A stretch of DNA of 64,000 bases from Sphingomonas sp. GC_Shp_5 (GCF_026540855.1 NZ_JALNUP010000007.1:62001-126000); one strand, 5' to 3'; shown: positions 44,908 through 55,140, numbered from the stretch's first letter. The notes: generated by a model from the letters alone, not told the origin. Numbers and translations are program-made.

Positions 44908-45558
44908 TCAACGCTGGGCGTTATACTTCAGCTGATCGTCGGTGAGCTGGAAACCGACCAGCGCCTCGAAGCTCGCGCTCAGCACCGCCTGCCGGATTTC
45001 GGGGCGGGTCAGCGGATCGGTGGCCGCATCCTGGTCGCCGGCCTTGCGCTTCTTGGTCAGCTCGTCGCGGACGTTCTGCGGCAGCGTCGCCGCGGCGCGG
45101 CTCACCCAGCTGGTCGCCTGGCCGGTAGCGGTGGCGCGCGCCTGGCCGGCATCGAAATGCACCGCGACCTGGCCGACACGCTTGGCGGTAACGTTGGTAC
45201 CGCCACGGACCATGGCGATGAAGTACGGCAGCGTCAGATCGCGCGGCGCGTCGGCACGGGTGCGGCGGGCGTTGACCTGGAAGGTAACGGTGGTCGCGAT
45301 CTGCTCACCGCTGTCGTTGCAGGTGGAGCGGACGTTGGTGACATCGGCGACGACGTCGATCGCGCTGGCGTCGCGGCTGCCGGCCGGATCGAACAAGGTG
45401 ACGTCGCCGGTGCCGGCGGGCACCCCAACCACCGGGCAGGCGGAGCGAACCGCGGAGATGCCGCCTTCGACGATCTCGCCCTTGCCGGCGCAACCGCCAA
45501 GAGCAAGCGCGCCGATGGCAAGTGCCGGGGCGGAAAGGCCAAGCAGGGTGGTTTTCAC
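44908..45558 (-). CDS. Putative lipoprotein of unknown function
   Basis: Product of 216 residues from a GTG at 45558 (VKTTLLGLSAPALAIGALAL). The signal peptide ends in LALGGCAGKG, a good lipobox with Cys at about residue 23. The mature part includes VTLFDPAGSRDASAIDVVADVTNVRSTCN and later TLPQNVRDELTKKRKAGDQD. No named family was recognised. It lies divergent from ispH and downstream lies the riboswitch. Probably anchored to the outer membrane. Confidence 0.75.
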   Translation of the reverse strand: MKTTLLGLSAPALAIGALALGGCAGKGEIVEGGISAVRSACPVVGVPAGTGDVTLFDPAGSRDASAIDVVADVTNVRSTCNDSGEQIATTVTFQVNARRTRADAPRDLTLPYFIAMVRGGTNVTAKRVGQVAVHFDAGQARATATGQATSWVSRAAATLPQNVRDELTKKRKAGDQDAATDPLTRPEIRQAVLSASFEALVGFQLTDDQLKYNAQR

Positions 45559-45673
45559 GGGAACGCGTACCTTTTCGAACGGCTGGGGCCAGACCGAATG
45601 GCGGCCCCGGATCGGCGCGCACCATAGGAACCGGCTTTCACCCGCGCAAGCAATGGCGTAGAGCCGCGGCATC

Positions 45674-46630
45674 ATGACGCCCAGCGACAAACCGGCCCTC
45701 ACGCTGCTGATCGCAGCCCCGCGCGGCTTCTGCGCTGGCGTCGATCGCGCCATCCGCATCGTCGAGCTGGCGATCGAGAAGAATGGCGCGCCGGTCTATG
45801 TCCGCCATGAGATCGTCCACAACAAATTCGTGGTCGACAGTCTCAAGGCCAAGGGCGCGATTTTCGTCGATGAGCTGGATCAGGTGCCCGATGGCGCACC
45901 GGTCGTGTTCTCCGCGCACGGGGTGCCGAAGTCGGTGCCCGCGGCCGCCGAGGACCGGGGCCTCGGCTATTTCGATGCGACCTGCCCGTTGGTTTCCAAG
46001 GTCCACCGCCAGGCAGAGCGGCTGGTCGCCGCAGGGCGCCACATCGTCTTCATCGGCCACGCCGGTCATCCCGAGGTGATCGGCACCTTCGGCCAGGTGC
46101 CCGAAGGGGTGATGACATTGATCGAGACGGAGGCGGACGCCGAGCTGTTCGCCCCGGCCGATCCCGCAAACCTCGCCTTCCTGACGCAGACGACGCTGTC
46201 GGTTGACGATACCGCCGCCGTGGTGCGGACGCTGCAGCGCCGCTTTCCGCTGATGCAGCCGCCACGCGGCGAGGACATCTGCTATGCCACCTCGAACCGC
46301 CAGGCCGCGGTCAAGGCGATCGCCGCGGCCTGCGATGCCTTGCTGGTGATCGGCGCGCCCAATTCGTCCAACTCAGTGCGCCTGGTCGAGGTCGCCGAAC
46401 GCGAGGGCGTGCCGGCGCGCCTGATCCAGCGCGCCAGCGAACTCGAATGGGACTTCCTCGCTGGTGTCACCACGCTCGGCATCACCGCCGGTGCATCCGC
46501 TCCCGAGGTGCTGGTGCGCGAACTGGTCGATCGGCTCGCCGAGCGCTTTGCGATCACCGAGCAGGAAGTGGAAACCACCCGCGAGACGATCGCCTTCAAG
46601 CTGCCACGCGGCCTCGACGCGGCGGCCTGA
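45674..46630 (+). CDS. ispH: 4-hydroxy-3-methylbut-2-enyl diphosphate reductase
   Basis: Last enzyme of the non-mevalonate isoprenoid pathway, producing IPP and DMAPP. 318 residues. The three Fe-S ligands are Cys20 ([11 protein letters not shown]), the Cys in [12 protein letters not shown] and the Cys in [10 protein letters not shown]. Other motifs are [21 protein letters not shown] and [16 protein letters not shown]. The first gene of the ispH-thrB-rnhA run, with thrB starting one base before its stop codon ends. Confidence 0.96.
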   Translation: MTPSDKPALTLLIAAPRGFCAGVDRAIRIVELAIEKNGAPVYVRHEIVHNKFVVDSLKAKGAIFVDELDQVPDGAPVVFSAHGVPKSVPAAAEDRGLGYFDATCPLVSKVHRQAERLVAAGRHIVFIGHAGHPEVIGTFGQVPEGVMTLIETEADAELFAPADPANLAFLTQTTLSVDDTAAVVRTLQRRFPLMQPPRGEDICYATSNRQAAVKAIAAACDALLVIGAPNSSNSVRLVEVAEREGVPARLIQRASELEWDFLAGVTTLGITAGASAPEVLVRELVDRLAERFAITEQEVETTRETIAFKLPRGLDAAA

Positions 46631-47580
46631 TGGCGGTTTATACGCAGGTACCCTCGGAGACGCTGGCGGCATTCCTCACCCGGTTCGATGTCGGCGTGCT
46701 GGTCGCGCAGAAGGGCATCGCCGAGGGTGTCGAGAATTCCAACTATCTGGTCGATACCAGCAAGGGGCGGTTCCTCCTCACCCTCTACGAGAAGCGCGTC
46801 GACGCCGGCGATCTGCCGTTCTTTCTTGATCTGCTCGAGCATCTCGCCCGCCGCGGCAATCCGGTGCCCCGTGCGTTGCCGGACCGTGACGGGCAAACTA
46901 TCCACCAGCTCGCCGGCCGTCCCGCCTGCCTGATCGAATTCCTGCCGGGCTTCTCGGCGAGTACGCCGACACCCGTGCAGGCGCGCCACGTCGGCACGGC
47001 TCTCGGCAAGCTGCACGGCAGCCTGCAGGATTTTGCGCCGACACGCGCCAATACGCTCGGCCCGGACGCCTGGCAGGCGCTGCTCGATCAATGCGGCGCG
47101 GATCTCGATGGCATCGCACCGGGACTGTTCGCTCAGTTATCGGCAGCGGTCGCCGAGGTGGTTGCGAGCTGGCCCGGGCAGTTGCCTCTATCAGTGATCC
47201 ACGGCGATCTGTTTCCAGACAATGTGCTGATGCTGGATGACCAAGTCAGCGGCCTGATCGACTTCTATTTCGCCTGTACCGACGTTCGCGCCTACGATCT
47301 CGCCGTGACCCACACCGCCTGGAGCTTCGACGCCACCGGCGAGCGGTTCGACGCGACGGTCGGCGATGCGTTGATCGGCGGCTATACCGAGCGCTTTGCG
47401 CTGACCACCGACGAACGCGTGGCGATGCCGGTGCTCGCGCGCGGCGCGTGCCTCCGATTCACCCTCACCCGGGCATGGGACTGGCTCAACACGCCCGCGG
47501 GCGCGCTGGTGACGCGCAAGGATCCGTTGGCCTATTGGCGTCGCTATCTGGCTTACACGCAAGGAAATCTGTTCGCATGA
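46630..47580 (+). CDS. thrB: Homoserine kinase
   Basis: Phosphorylates homoserine in threonine synthesis. 316 residues of the aminoglycoside-phosphotransferase-like homoserine kinase type. Markers are [20 protein letters not shown], the catalytic loop [16 protein letters not shown] and [19 protein letters not shown]. Its start overlaps the ispH stop by one base (TGATG) and its stop overlaps rnhA by four bases, so the three genes form one operon. Confidence 0.93.
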   Translation: MAVYTQVPSETLAAFLTRFDVGVLVAQKGIAEGVENSNYLVDTSKGRFLLTLYEKRVDAGDLPFFLDLLEHLARRGNPVPRALPDRDGQTIHQLAGRPACLIEFLPGFSASTPTPVQARHVGTALGKLHGSLQDFAPTRANTLGPDAWQALLDQCGADLDGIAPGLFAQLSAAVAEVVASWPGQLPLSVIHGDLFPDNVLMLDDQVSGLIDFYFACTDVRAYDLAVTHTAWSFDATGERFDATVGDALIGGYTERFALTTDERVAMPVLARGACLRFTLTRAWDWLNTPAGALVTRKDPLAYWRRYLAYTQGNLFA

Positions 47581-48026
47581 CGGTGGTGGAAATTGCGACC
47601 GACGGCGCCTGCAAGGGCAATCCTGGGCCGGGCGGCTGGGGCGCGCTGGTCCGCTTCGGCGAGCATGAGAAGGAGCTGTCGGGCGGCGAGGCGTTGACCA
47701 CCAACAACCGCATGGAGCTCACTGCCGCGATCAAGGCGCTCGCCATCCTGACGCGGCCGTGCACGATCAAGCTTTCCACCGACAGCAAATATGTCATGGA
47801 TGGCCTCACCCGCTGGATCCACGGTTGGCGCAAGAACGGCTGGCGCACCGCCGACAAGAAGCCGGTCAAGAACGCCGACCTGTGGCAGGCGTTGTTCGAC
47901 GCGGCGCAGAAGCACGAAATCGAGTGGGTCTGGGTCAAAGGCCATGCCGGCCATCCCGACAATGAACGGGTCGACAAGCTCGCCAGCGACGCCGCGGTGG
48001 AAGCGGGACGCAAGCCCGAGGCGTGA
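47577..48026 (+). CDS. rnhA: Ribonuclease HI
   Basis: Cleaves RNA in RNA-DNA hybrids. 149 residues. Catalytic acidic residues are Asp9 ([18 protein letters not shown]), Glu47 ([12 protein letters not shown]), Asp69 ([12 protein letters not shown]) and the C-terminal Asp in [12 protein letters not shown]. The basic handle [20 protein letters not shown] is present. It is translationally coupled to thrB. Confidence 0.96.
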   Translation: MTVVEIATDGACKGNPGPGGWGALVRFGEHEKELSGGEALTTNNRMELTAAIKALAILTRPCTIKLSTDSKYVMDGLTRWIHGWRKNGWRTADKKPVKNADLWQALFDAAQKHEIEWVWVKGHAGHPDNERVDKLASDAAVEAGRKPEA

Positions 48027-48036
48027 TCGCGATCCG

Positions 48037-49128
48037 CTACGGCGCGAACCGGCCGGGCGCGTACTGCAACCGATCAATACCGGCATAGCCCTCGCCCAGC
48101 GGCTCGCCGAGCAACAGGCTGGCAGCGATGGCAGCCCCCGCCGGCGCGGTCTGGATGCCGAAGCCGCCCTGGCCTGCACACCAGAAGAAGCCGGGCACCA
48201 GCGGATCGAAGCCATACACCGGCAGCCGATCCGGCGCGAAGCTGCGCAGCCCCGCCCAACTGCGCTCCACCGTCGTGATCTTCCAATCCACCACCTGCTC
48301 GAGTCGGTCGATCGCGATCGCGACATCGAGTTCCTCGGGCGCGGCGTCCCCTGGTGCGGCCGGCGTCTCGTCATGCGGCGACAGCCACACCCGCCCCCCC
48401 GCCTCCGGCTTGAAGTAGAAATTTCCGGAGATGTCGGCGACATGCGGCATGGTGGCGGGCGCCGGCGGATCGGTGCGCAGCTGCACGAGCGTTCGCCGGT
48501 ATGCACGAATCCCGAGTGGCCGCGCGCCGGCCGCGGCCGCCACCTCGTCCGCCCAGGCACCCGCGGCATTGACCAGCACGGAAGCGCTGAAGCTGCCAGC
48601 ATGGGTCTCCAGCAACCAGCGGCCATTGGCGCGACTCGCCCGTCTCAGGCCCGCACGCGTAACGATCTCAACGCCGGCGCGGCGCGCGTTCGCCAGGTAG
48701 AAGGCATGAAGCGCGGCGACGTCGATATAGGCACAGGTCGGCTCGCTGATGCCGAGCGTCCAATCGGGCTTCAGCCCCGGGATGTACGCCGCCGGATCGA
48801 CGCGCGCCAACGGCACCGAACTCCGCGCGAAACTTGCGAGGAACGCGTCGATCCTCGCCGCGTCGCTCGCCCGCCCGATCTGCACGGAGCCGAGCGGAGC
48901 GAGAAATCCGCCCTCGCGCAGCGCAGACTCGGACGCACTGGTCAGGGGCTGGACACCGGGACCGCCATAGGTTTCCGACCAGAAGGCCGCCGAGCGCCCG
49001 GTGGCATGATAGCCCGGCTGGTCCTCCGCCTCGAGCATCAGCACGCGGGCACGCGCGCCCAGTGCCGCTGCCAGGCTGGCGCCGGCCATGCCGGCGCCGA
49101 CGATGGCAATGTCAAAGGTGGTGGTCAC
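48037..49128 (-). CDS. FAD-dependent oxidoreductase (DAO family)
   Basis: Product of 363 residues. The N-terminal FAD-binding motif DIAIVGAGMAGASLAAALG starts at about residue 5. The C-terminal RSWAGLRSFAPDRLPVYGFDP and WCAGQGGFGIQTAPAGAAIAASLL are typical of glycine/D-amino-acid oxidase-type enzymes. The substrate is unknown. The start overlaps the stop of the alpha/beta hydrolase gene by four bases. It is convergent with rnhA with only 10 bases between stops. Confidence 0.88.
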   Translation of the reverse strand: MTTTFDIAIVGAGMAGASLAAALGARARVLMLEAEDQPGYHATGRSAAFWSETYGGPGVQPLTSASESALREGGFLAPLGSVQIGRASDAARIDAFLASFARSSVPLARVDPAAYIPGLKPDWTLGISEPTCAYIDVAALHAFYLANARRAGVEIVTRAGLRRASRANGRWLLETHAGSFSASVLVNAAGAWADEVAAAAGARPLGIRAYRRTLVQLRTDPPAPATMPHVADISGNFYFKPEAGGRVWLSPHDETPAAPGDAAPEELDVAIAIDRLEQVVDWKITTVERSWAGLRSFAPDRLPVYGFDPLVPGFFWCAGQGGFGIQTAPAGAAIAASLLLGEPLGEGYAGIDRLQYAPGRFAP

Positions 49129-50075
49129 GCGGCGCGTTCATCCAGGAAGCTGTCGATCGCCGCATAGGCCCGCTGCCGGACCGCATCATCCTCACGTAGA
49201 ATTTCATGCGCCGACTCGGCCCCGAACCGCACCAGCTCGACATCGGGCAGGCGCGCCGCGAGGCGCAGCGCCGCTGCCGAGTCGACCAGGCCGTCCTGAT
49301 CGGCGACCAGCATCAGCACCGGCACGGCGAGCGCGGCGAGACGCGGATCGGCCTGCAGCACCGCACCCGAGCGGAAGGCTTCGCGCACCCAGGCCCAGCT
49401 TGGGGGACCGAGCAGCAATTCGGGCTGGCGACCGTACCACCAGGCTTCGTCGCCATGGCGCTCGACCGAATGGGTGAGCAGCCGCTGGCGATGGCCGGCG
49501 GAGCGCTGGTCCGGCCGCACCCGCCACGCTGCGCGCGCAGGATCACCGGTGCGCGCCAGTGCACCCGCCACCCACGCACCGATTCGCGAGCCGAGTGGCG
49601 AGCGTATGCCGACCATCGGCGCGACCAGCACCGCGGCGTCCGGCACCACCAGCCCGTCGAGCATCGCGCGCAGCGCCAGATGCCCGCCCATCGAATGCGC
49701 GAGCAGCACCGCCGGCCCGGCCTGCCCTGCCGCTTCCGCTGTCCACGCCTGCCAGAAGGCACCAAGATCGCTTACCAATGCCCCGAAGTCGTCGGCATGG
49801 CCGACATGCGGATCGGCGGACAATCGCCCCGAACCACCCTGACCGCGCCAGTCGAACGCGGTGACCGACCAGCCACGGCCATGGAGATGCGCGATTACCT
49901 CGAGATACTTCTCGACGATGTCGGCGCGGCCACCCTGGACGAGGATTCGCCCGCGCCCCGCTCCCGGCCAGTCGAATCGACGGTGCAGCCAGCCATCGGG
50001 CGCCTGCCAGGAGGAGAAGGTAGCGCCGGCGGGGATGGTGCGGCGAAGGGCCATGGAGTCGAGCATCATCGCCAT
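49125..50075 (-). CDS. Alpha/beta hydrolase (lysophospholipase-like)
   Basis: Product of about 316 residues; the start may be the ATG at 50054 (MALRRTIP) instead. The nucleophile elbow is LLAHSMGGHLALRAML, a GHSMGG type with Ala replacing the first Gly. WSVTAFDWRGQGGSGRLSADPHVG is the oxyanion strand and LMLVADQDGLVDSAAAL carries the acid. The C-terminal ESAHEILRED has the catalytic His. The set resembles monoacylglycerol lipase/lysophospholipases. It is coupled to the flavoenzyme gene and divergent from the pilus locus. Confidence 0.88.
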   Translation of the reverse strand: MAMMLDSMALRRTIPAGATFSSWQAPDGWLHRRFDWPGAGRGRILVQGGRADIVEKYLEVIAHLHGRGWSVTAFDWRGQGGSGRLSADPHVGHADDFGALVSDLGAFWQAWTAEAAGQAGPAVLLAHSMGGHLALRAMLDGLVVPDAAVLVAPMVGIRSPLGSRIGAWVAGALARTGDPARAAWRVRPDQRSAGHRQRLLTHSVERHGDEAWWYGRQPELLLGPPSWAWVREAFRSGAVLQADPRLAALAVPVLMLVADQDGLVDSAAALRLAARLPDVELVRFGAESAHEILREDDAVRQRAYAAIDSFLDERAA

Positions 50076-50117
50076 GGTTACGTTTTCGCAAGCCATCGCG
50101 TCTACCGGTGTGCGCCG

Positions 50118-50579
50118 ATGGGGTGGGACAATGTCTTCGCGGTCGCGCTGCTCGTAGCGCTCGGGGCCTTGCTGGTATCGGCAGGCATCGAGGATGCGCG
50201 CATCCGCGAGATCGCCAATTGGAAGAATGCGGCGATCGCGCTGGCCGCGCCCGCCTGGTGGTGGGCGATTGGACTCGGCTGGGCCGACATCGGCGTCCAG
50301 CTGATCGTCGCCACCCTGGTATTCGCGATCTTCTGCGGCTGTTTCGCGATGGGCTGGATGGGCGGCGGCGACGTCAAGCTGATCGCTGCGCTCGCGCTGT
50401 GGCTGCCGCTCGGCGGGCTGATTCAGATGCTGATGGTCATGTCGATCGCGGGCGGCGCCATCACCCTGCTGATGCTGATCGAGCGCACGCTGCGCAAGAA
50501 GCAAGGTCAGCTGGAAATCCCTTACGGCGTCGCGATCGCCGCGGCGGCGCTGCTCGCATTACCACAAACCGGTTTTTAA
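50118..50579 (+). CDS. cpaA: Prepilin peptidase CpaA/TadV
   Basis: Membrane aspartic protease of 153 residues that processes Flp prepilins. The first catalytic Asp is in LLVSAGIEDARIREIANWKNAAIAL and the second in the conserved FAMGWMGGGDVKLIAALALWLP. Four to five transmembrane segments fill the rest. It is the short form without an N-methylation domain. First gene of the Tad locus; cpaB follows at 62 bases. Confidence 0.92.
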   Translation: MGWDNVFAVALLVALGALLVSAGIEDARIREIANWKNAAIALAAPAWWWAIGLGWADIGVQLIVATLVFAIFCGCFAMGWMGGGDVKLIAALALWLPLGGLIQMLMVMSIAGGAITLLMLIERTLRKKQGQLEIPYGVAIAAAALLALPQTGF

Positions 50580-50641
50580 CCACTTTCCTGCAAATGCTTA
50601 TCGCCGGTTCAATCACCGGCGCTCCGAAAGGCCCGAGTTAA

Positions 50642-51673
50642 ATGGATAGTCGCAAGATCGTGTTGCTGGTGGGCGCATTGTTCGTCGCCGCCATCACGGC
50701 ATTCTTCGCCCGCACGCTGATCGCGGGCTCGGGAGCACCGCAGGCATCTGCCATGGGCCAGCCGGTCGCGCCGATCGATGGCCCCGAGGTGCTGGTCGCG
50801 ACGCGCGCGCTGCCGGTCGGCACCATTCTCGAGCCCACCGCCTTCAAGTTCCAGCCCTGGCCCAAGGAACTGGTGGACGGCGCCTATTACATCAAGACCA
50901 CCACCGATGTCGCCAAGCTGCAGGGCACGGTGGTGCGCAACGCGATCACCGCCGGCCAGCCGATCACCCAGGGTACGCTGGTGCAGCCCGGCGACCGTGG
51001 CTTCCTCGCCGCCGCACTCGGTCCGGGGATGCGCGCCGTTACCGTGGGTGTGTCGGGCCAGGCCGCGGTTGCAGGCTTCGTCTTCCCAGGCGACCGAGTT
51101 GATCTGGTCCTGACCCAGAGCGTCGCGGGTGGCGGCAACGGCGCCCCGCTCAAGGTGTCCGAAACCATCATGCGCAACGTCCGCGTGCTCGCCACCGATC
51201 AGCGGACCGACAACACCGTCGGCGAGAACGGCAAGAGCCAAGTCAGCACCTTCTCCACCGTCACGGTCGAGGCGACGCCCAAGATGGCCGAGCAACTCGC
51301 CGTGGCCAAGACGCTGGGCGATCTGTCGCTGTCGCTACGCAGCCTTGCCGACAATTCGGCCGAGCTCGAGCAGGCGATCGCCAGCGGCGCGGTCAAGGTG
51401 CCCGATGGCGACCCCAAGGCGGAGAAGGCGATGCTGCTCCAGCTCTCCAGCCAGCCGCAAGTCGGCAACACCACTTTTGCCACCGGGGCCGACGTGTCGC
51501 GCTTCCAGCGCAGCAGCGTCCCCGGCAAGTCGATAGATGGCACCGCACCGATGAACGGTGTGCCGGTCGCCGCCAACACCGGGGGCGTGGCGCCAGCCAT
51601 TGCTCAGGGTCCCGTCGTGCGCGTCGCGCGCGGCACCAGCGTGACCGTAGTTCCGGTCGGGGGGAAGAATTAA
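50642..51673 (+). CDS. cpaB: Flp pilus assembly protein CpaB/RcpC
   Basis: Product of 343 residues with an N-terminal membrane segment (about 5-22, IVLLVGALFVAAITAFFART). A SAF/CpaB-type domain follows, with VLVATRALPVGTILEPTAFKF and AVTVGVSGQAAVAGFVFPGDRVDLVLTQ, the 'GxVxPGDxVDV' hallmark. The C-terminus is low complexity (GTSVTVVPVGGKN). It probably supports the secretin in the periplasm. cpaC starts two bases after its stop. Confidence 0.92.
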   Translation: MDSRKIVLLVGALFVAAITAFFARTLIAGSGAPQASAMGQPVAPIDGPEVLVATRALPVGTILEPTAFKFQPWPKELVDGAYYIKTTTDVAKLQGTVVRNAITAGQPITQGTLVQPGDRGFLAAALGPGMRAVTVGVSGQAAVAGFVFPGDRVDLVLTQSVAGGGNGAPLKVSETIMRNVRVLATDQRTDNTVGENGKSQVSTFSTVTVEATPKMAEQLAVAKTLGDLSLSLRSLADNSAELEQAIASGAVKVPDGDPKAEKAMLLQLSSQPQVGNTTFATGADVSRFQRSSVPGKSIDGTAPMNGVPVAANTGGVAPAIAQGPVVRVARGTSVTVVPVGGKN

Positions 51674-51674
51674 G

Positions 51675-53207
51675 ATGGCTAAGTTGTTGAAGCCGATCGG
51701 CCTGCCGCTGGCGATCGCGCTTGTGGCCGCTGCCGGCGGCGCGGCCTCGGCGCCGGCGCAGAGCATCTCACAGGCCCGCCCGCCGGTGGTCGAGGTCAAC
51801 ACCGGTCGCGGCCGGCTGGTGACCCTCCCGCGGCCGATGAGCGACCTGTTCGTCGCAGACGACTCGGTGGCCGACGTCCAGGTCCGCTCGCCGACCCAGC
51901 TCTACATCTTCGGCAAAAAGACCGGCGAGACCACTATCTCCGCCACCACCAAGAGTGGCGCGGTGGTCTATGCCAGCACGGTTCGCGTCGGCAACAATTA
52001 CGACTCGGTCGGCGCGATGCTCCGCCTCGCCATGCCGGACGCGCAGATCACCGCCGTACCGATGAACGGGCTGGTGCTGCTCACCGGCACCGTCGCCGGC
52101 CCCGGCGATGCCGCGGAAGCCGAGCGGCTGGTCCAGGCCTATGTCGGCGACACCACCAAGGTGCTCTCGCGCCTCAAGTCGGCGACGCCGCTGCAGGTCA
52201 ACCTCCAGGTCCGTTTCGCCGAAGTGAACCGCTCGTTCGCCAAGAACGTCGGCGTCAACCTGCTTACCGCCGATCGCGGCTCGGGCATGCTGTTCGGCAG
52301 CACCTCGGGCACTCCCGGCACGATCACCTATGACGCCACCACCGGCGCCAAGACATCCACCTACGCCGTCGGCGCACAGCGGACCACCTTGGGTCTGGCT
52401 GGCCGCCTGCTCGGCGTCGATTTCCTCGGTACGCTCGACCTCGGCGAGACTACCGGCCAGGTGACCACGCTCGCCAACCCAAACCTCACCGCGCTGTCGG
52501 GCGAGACCGGCACCTTCCTCGCCGGCGGCGAAGTGCCGATCCCGATCGCGCAGGGCCTCGGCACCGTGTCGGTCGAGTACAAGCAATACGGCGTCAGCCT
52601 GTCGTACACGCCGACGGTGCTGTCGGATGGCCGCATCTCGCTGCGCGTTCGCCCGGAGGTGTCGCAGCTCGATTATTCGAACGCCGTGACGATGAACGGC
52701 ACCCGCGTGCCGGGCGTCACCACCCGTCGCGCCGAGACCACCCTTGAGCTCGGTTCCGGCCAGAGCATGATGATCGGTGGCCTGCTGCAGAACAGCCACA
52801 ACAACTCGCTCGACAAGACGCCCTTCCTTGGCGACCTGCCCATCCTCGGCGCGCTATTCCGCTCCAACAGCTGGCAGCGCAACGAGACTGAACTGGTAAT
52901 CGTGATCACGCCGTATCTGGTGAAGCCGGTCAACAGCCCGAGCCAAATCGCCCTGCCGACCGACGGCTATCGTTCGCCGAGCGATGCCGCGCGGCTGCTG
53001 ATGGGCCAGCTCGACGGTGGCCCCTCGGGTACCCCGCGCCCTGTGCCGCTGATGGTGCCGATGACGCCGCCGCCTCCGACGATCGGTGCCGCCGCGGCGG
53101 TCCCCGCCGTGCCGCAACGCGATCCGCAGGCCGTCGCCGCGGACACCAAATCGACCCCGACCAAGCAGAAGAAGGGCGCCATCCCGACGCCCGGCTTCTC
53201 CAACTAA
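51675..53207 (+). CDS. cpaC: Tad secretin CpaC/RcpA
   Basis: Outer-membrane channel of the pilus, 510 residues. Signal peptide about 1-31 (ending GAASAPAQS). An N-terminal pilus/BON-like domain (PMSDLFVADDSVADVQVRSP) is followed by the secretin core: LNLQVRF-type VNLQVRFAEVNRSFAKNVGVN, NPNLTALSGETGTFLAGGEVPIP, and LGDLPILGALFRSNSWQRNETELVIVITPYLVKP. The C-terminal tail is Pro/Ala-rich. It sits between cpaB and cpaD as in other Tad loci. Confidence 0.94.
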   Translation: MAKLLKPIGLPLAIALVAAAGGAASAPAQSISQARPPVVEVNTGRGRLVTLPRPMSDLFVADDSVADVQVRSPTQLYIFGKKTGETTISATTKSGAVVYASTVRVGNNYDSVGAMLRLAMPDAQITAVPMNGLVLLTGTVAGPGDAAEAERLVQAYVGDTTKVLSRLKSATPLQVNLQVRFAEVNRSFAKNVGVNLLTADRGSGMLFGSTSGTPGTITYDATTGAKTSTYAVGAQRTTLGLAGRLLGVDFLGTLDLGETTGQVTTLANPNLTALSGETGTFLAGGEVPIPIAQGLGTVSVEYKQYGVSLSYTPTVLSDGRISLRVRPEVSQLDYSNAVTMNGTRVPGVTTRRAETTLELGSGQSMMIGGLLQNSHNNSLDKTPFLGDLPILGALFRSNSWQRNETELVIVITPYLVKPVNSPSQIALPTDGYRSPSDAARLLMGQLDGGPSGTPRPVPLMVPMTPPPPTIGAAAAVPAVPQRDPQAVAADTKSTPTKQKKGAIPTPGFSN

Positions 53208-53220
53208 GCCCGCGAAGGAC

Positions 53221-53868
53221 ATGGCTTCGATGATCAAGCATCCCCTTCTCCTCGCCGCGCTGGCCGCCCCGGCTCTCATGCTGGGTGGCTGCATGGGCAC
53301 GCAGAACCGCGGCGTCGAATCGGTTCACCAGCCAATCGTCGCCCGCGCCGATTACGCGCTGGACCTCGCCACCCGCGGCACCGCGCTCGCGCCCGGCGAA
53401 AGCCGCCGGCTTGCTGGCTGGATGAACGTTATGCACCTCGGCTTCGGCGACAAGGTCGCGATCGATGATCCCGGCTATGACAGCGTCCGCGCGCGTGACG
53501 AAGTGGCCGGCGTCGTTGCCAGCTACGGTCTGCTGCTCTCGGACGATGCGCCGATCACCAACGCGCCGGTGACGGCGGGGACGATCCGCGTCGTCGTCAG
53601 CCGCATGCGCGCCGGCACGCCGGGCTGCCCGGACTGGTCGCGCAACGCCGCCAACGAATTCGACAGCAACACCTCGTCCAACTTCGGCTGTGCGATCAAC
53701 GCCAACCTCGCCGCGATGGTCGCCCGTCCCGAAGATCTGGTCCACGGCCGCGGCGGCGACACGTTCATCGATACGGCGACGTCGGGCAAGGCCATCGATG
53801 CCTATCGCAAGGCGACGCCGACCGGCAACGGCAACACGGTCAAGACCGAAAGCGCGAAGGGCAGCTAA
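53221..53868 (+). CDS. cpaD: Tad pilus lipoprotein CpaD
   Basis: Product of 215 residues. The signal peptide ends in LMLGGCMGTQ, a lipobox with the Cys at residue 24. Conserved parts are the RIVVSRMRAG region and the Cys-bearing segments TPGCPDWSRNAANEFDSNTS and NFGCAINANLAAMVARPEDL, which match CpaD. It is thought to help secretin assembly. The ATG at 53230 (MIKHP) is a possible shorter start. cpaE follows one base after the stop. Confidence 0.9.
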   Translation: MASMIKHPLLLAALAAPALMLGGCMGTQNRGVESVHQPIVARADYALDLATRGTALAPGESRRLAGWMNVMHLGFGDKVAIDDPGYDSVRARDEVAGVVASYGLLLSDDAPITNAPVTAGTIRVVVSRMRAGTPGCPDWSRNAANEFDSNTSSNFGCAINANLAAMVARPEDLVHGRGGDTFIDTATSGKAIDAYRKATPTGNGNTVKTESAKGS

Positions 53869-53869
53869 G

Positions 53870-55138
53870 ATGAACGCACCTTGGAAACCGGCCGGCAGTG
53901 GCCTTCGCGATCCCTTCGCGGCCTATGTCTGCGACGAAACCACGCTTGAAACCCTGCGCCCGATCGCCACCGAACTCGGCTGGTCGGTGGACAAGATCTA
54001 CAAGGGTGGCCTGCGCAACGCTGTCCAGTCGCTGTCGGTGTCGGCCTCGCCGCAGATCCTGTTTGTCGATCTCGCCGAATCGGGCGATCCGCTGAACGAT
54101 ATCAACGCGCTCGCCGAGGTTTGCGAGCCCGGCACGGTGGTGATCGCGGCCGGACAGGTCAACGACGTGCGTCTATATCGCGATCTGGTCGCGAGCGGCA
54201 TCCAGGATTACCTTCTGAAGCCGCTGCATCCGGACATGTTGCGCGAGGCGTTCGGCCACGCCCAGGCGATGCTCAACGCGCCCAAGCTCGCCGAGGCGGT
54301 GATCGACCGGCCGCATGCCTCCACCGCCGTGATCGGCACGCGTGGCGGTGTTGGTGCCTCGACGATCGCGACCTCGCTTGCCTGGCTGATGAGCGAGCGG
54401 GAGAAGCGCACCACTGCGCTGCTCGACCTCGACGTCCACTTCGGCACCGCGGCGCTGGCGCTCGATCTTGAGCCGGGCCGTGGCCTGACGGACGCCATCG
54501 AAAATCCCAGTCGGATCGACGGGCTGTTCATCGAACGCGCCATGGTCAAGGCATCGGAAAAGCTCGCGGTGCTCAGCGCCGAGGCACCGATCAATGCGCC
54601 GCTGATGACCGACGGCTCGGCCTTCTTCCAGCTCCAGGAAGAGATGCGCGCCGCCTTCGAATGTACGGTGGTGGATCTGCCACGTGGCATGCTCGTCCAG
54701 CATCCGCATCTGATCAGCGACATCCAGTGCGCGGTGGTGGTCACCGAGCTGACCCTGGCCGCGGCGCGCGACACAATCCGCATCCTCTCGTGGCTCAAGA
54801 CTAATGCGCCGCAGACCCAGGTGATCGTCGCCGCCAACCGCTTGCACGCGACCGGTCAGCTCGAGATCAGCCGCAAGGACTTCGAAGGCTCGATCGAGCG
54901 CCGCATCGATTTCGTGGTGCCGTTCGACCAGAAGCTCGCCGCCCAGGCTGCCAAGCTCGGCAAGCCGATGGCGGAGGCCGGCAAGAACTCGAAGACGATC
55001 GCCCCGCTGATCGAGATGCTCGGCCGCGTGCTCTACGTCGCGGAGGAGAGCAGCAGCGACACCAAGGGGGCCGCCAAGGGCAGCACCAAGGGCAAGTCGC
55101 TGATCTCGTCGCTGATGGCAAAGCGCGCCAAGAAATGA
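53870..55138 (+). CDS. cpaE: Tad pilus localisation ATPase CpaE/TadZ
   Basis: Product of 422 residues. An N-terminal receiver-like domain (about 17-135: AAYVCDETTLETLRPIATEL, LKPLHPDMLREAFGHAQAML) precedes a MinD/ParA-type ATPase domain with a deviant Walker A GTRGGVGASTIATSLAW (Arg in the place of the signature Lys, as in other CpaE proteins). ALLDLDVHFGTAALALDLEP is the second conserved block. The C-terminus is Lys/Ser-rich. CpaE positions the pilus machine at the pole. The usual next gene, cpaF, is not present here. Confidence 0.92.
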   Translation: MNAPWKPAGSGLRDPFAAYVCDETTLETLRPIATELGWSVDKIYKGGLRNAVQSLSVSASPQILFVDLAESGDPLNDINALAEVCEPGTVVIAAGQVNDVRLYRDLVASGIQDYLLKPLHPDMLREAFGHAQAMLNAPKLAEAVIDRPHASTAVIGTRGGVGASTIATSLAWLMSEREKRTTALLDLDVHFGTAALALDLEPGRGLTDAIENPSRIDGLFIERAMVKASEKLAVLSAEAPINAPLMTDGSAFFQLQEEMRAAFECTVVDLPRGMLVQHPHLISDIQCAVVVTELTLAAARDTIRILSWLKTNAPQTQVIVAANRLHATGQLEISRKDFEGSIERRIDFVVPFDQKLAAQAAKLGKPMAEAGKNSKTIAPLIEMLGRVLYVAEESSSDTKGAAKGSTKGKSLISSLMAKRAKK

Positions 55139-55140
55139 CC

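Noticed and set aside
44749..45627. Plus-strand frames across the riboswitch and lipoprotein region
   Set aside because: They run antisense to a lipoprotein gene with a good lipobox and across the structured riboswitch.
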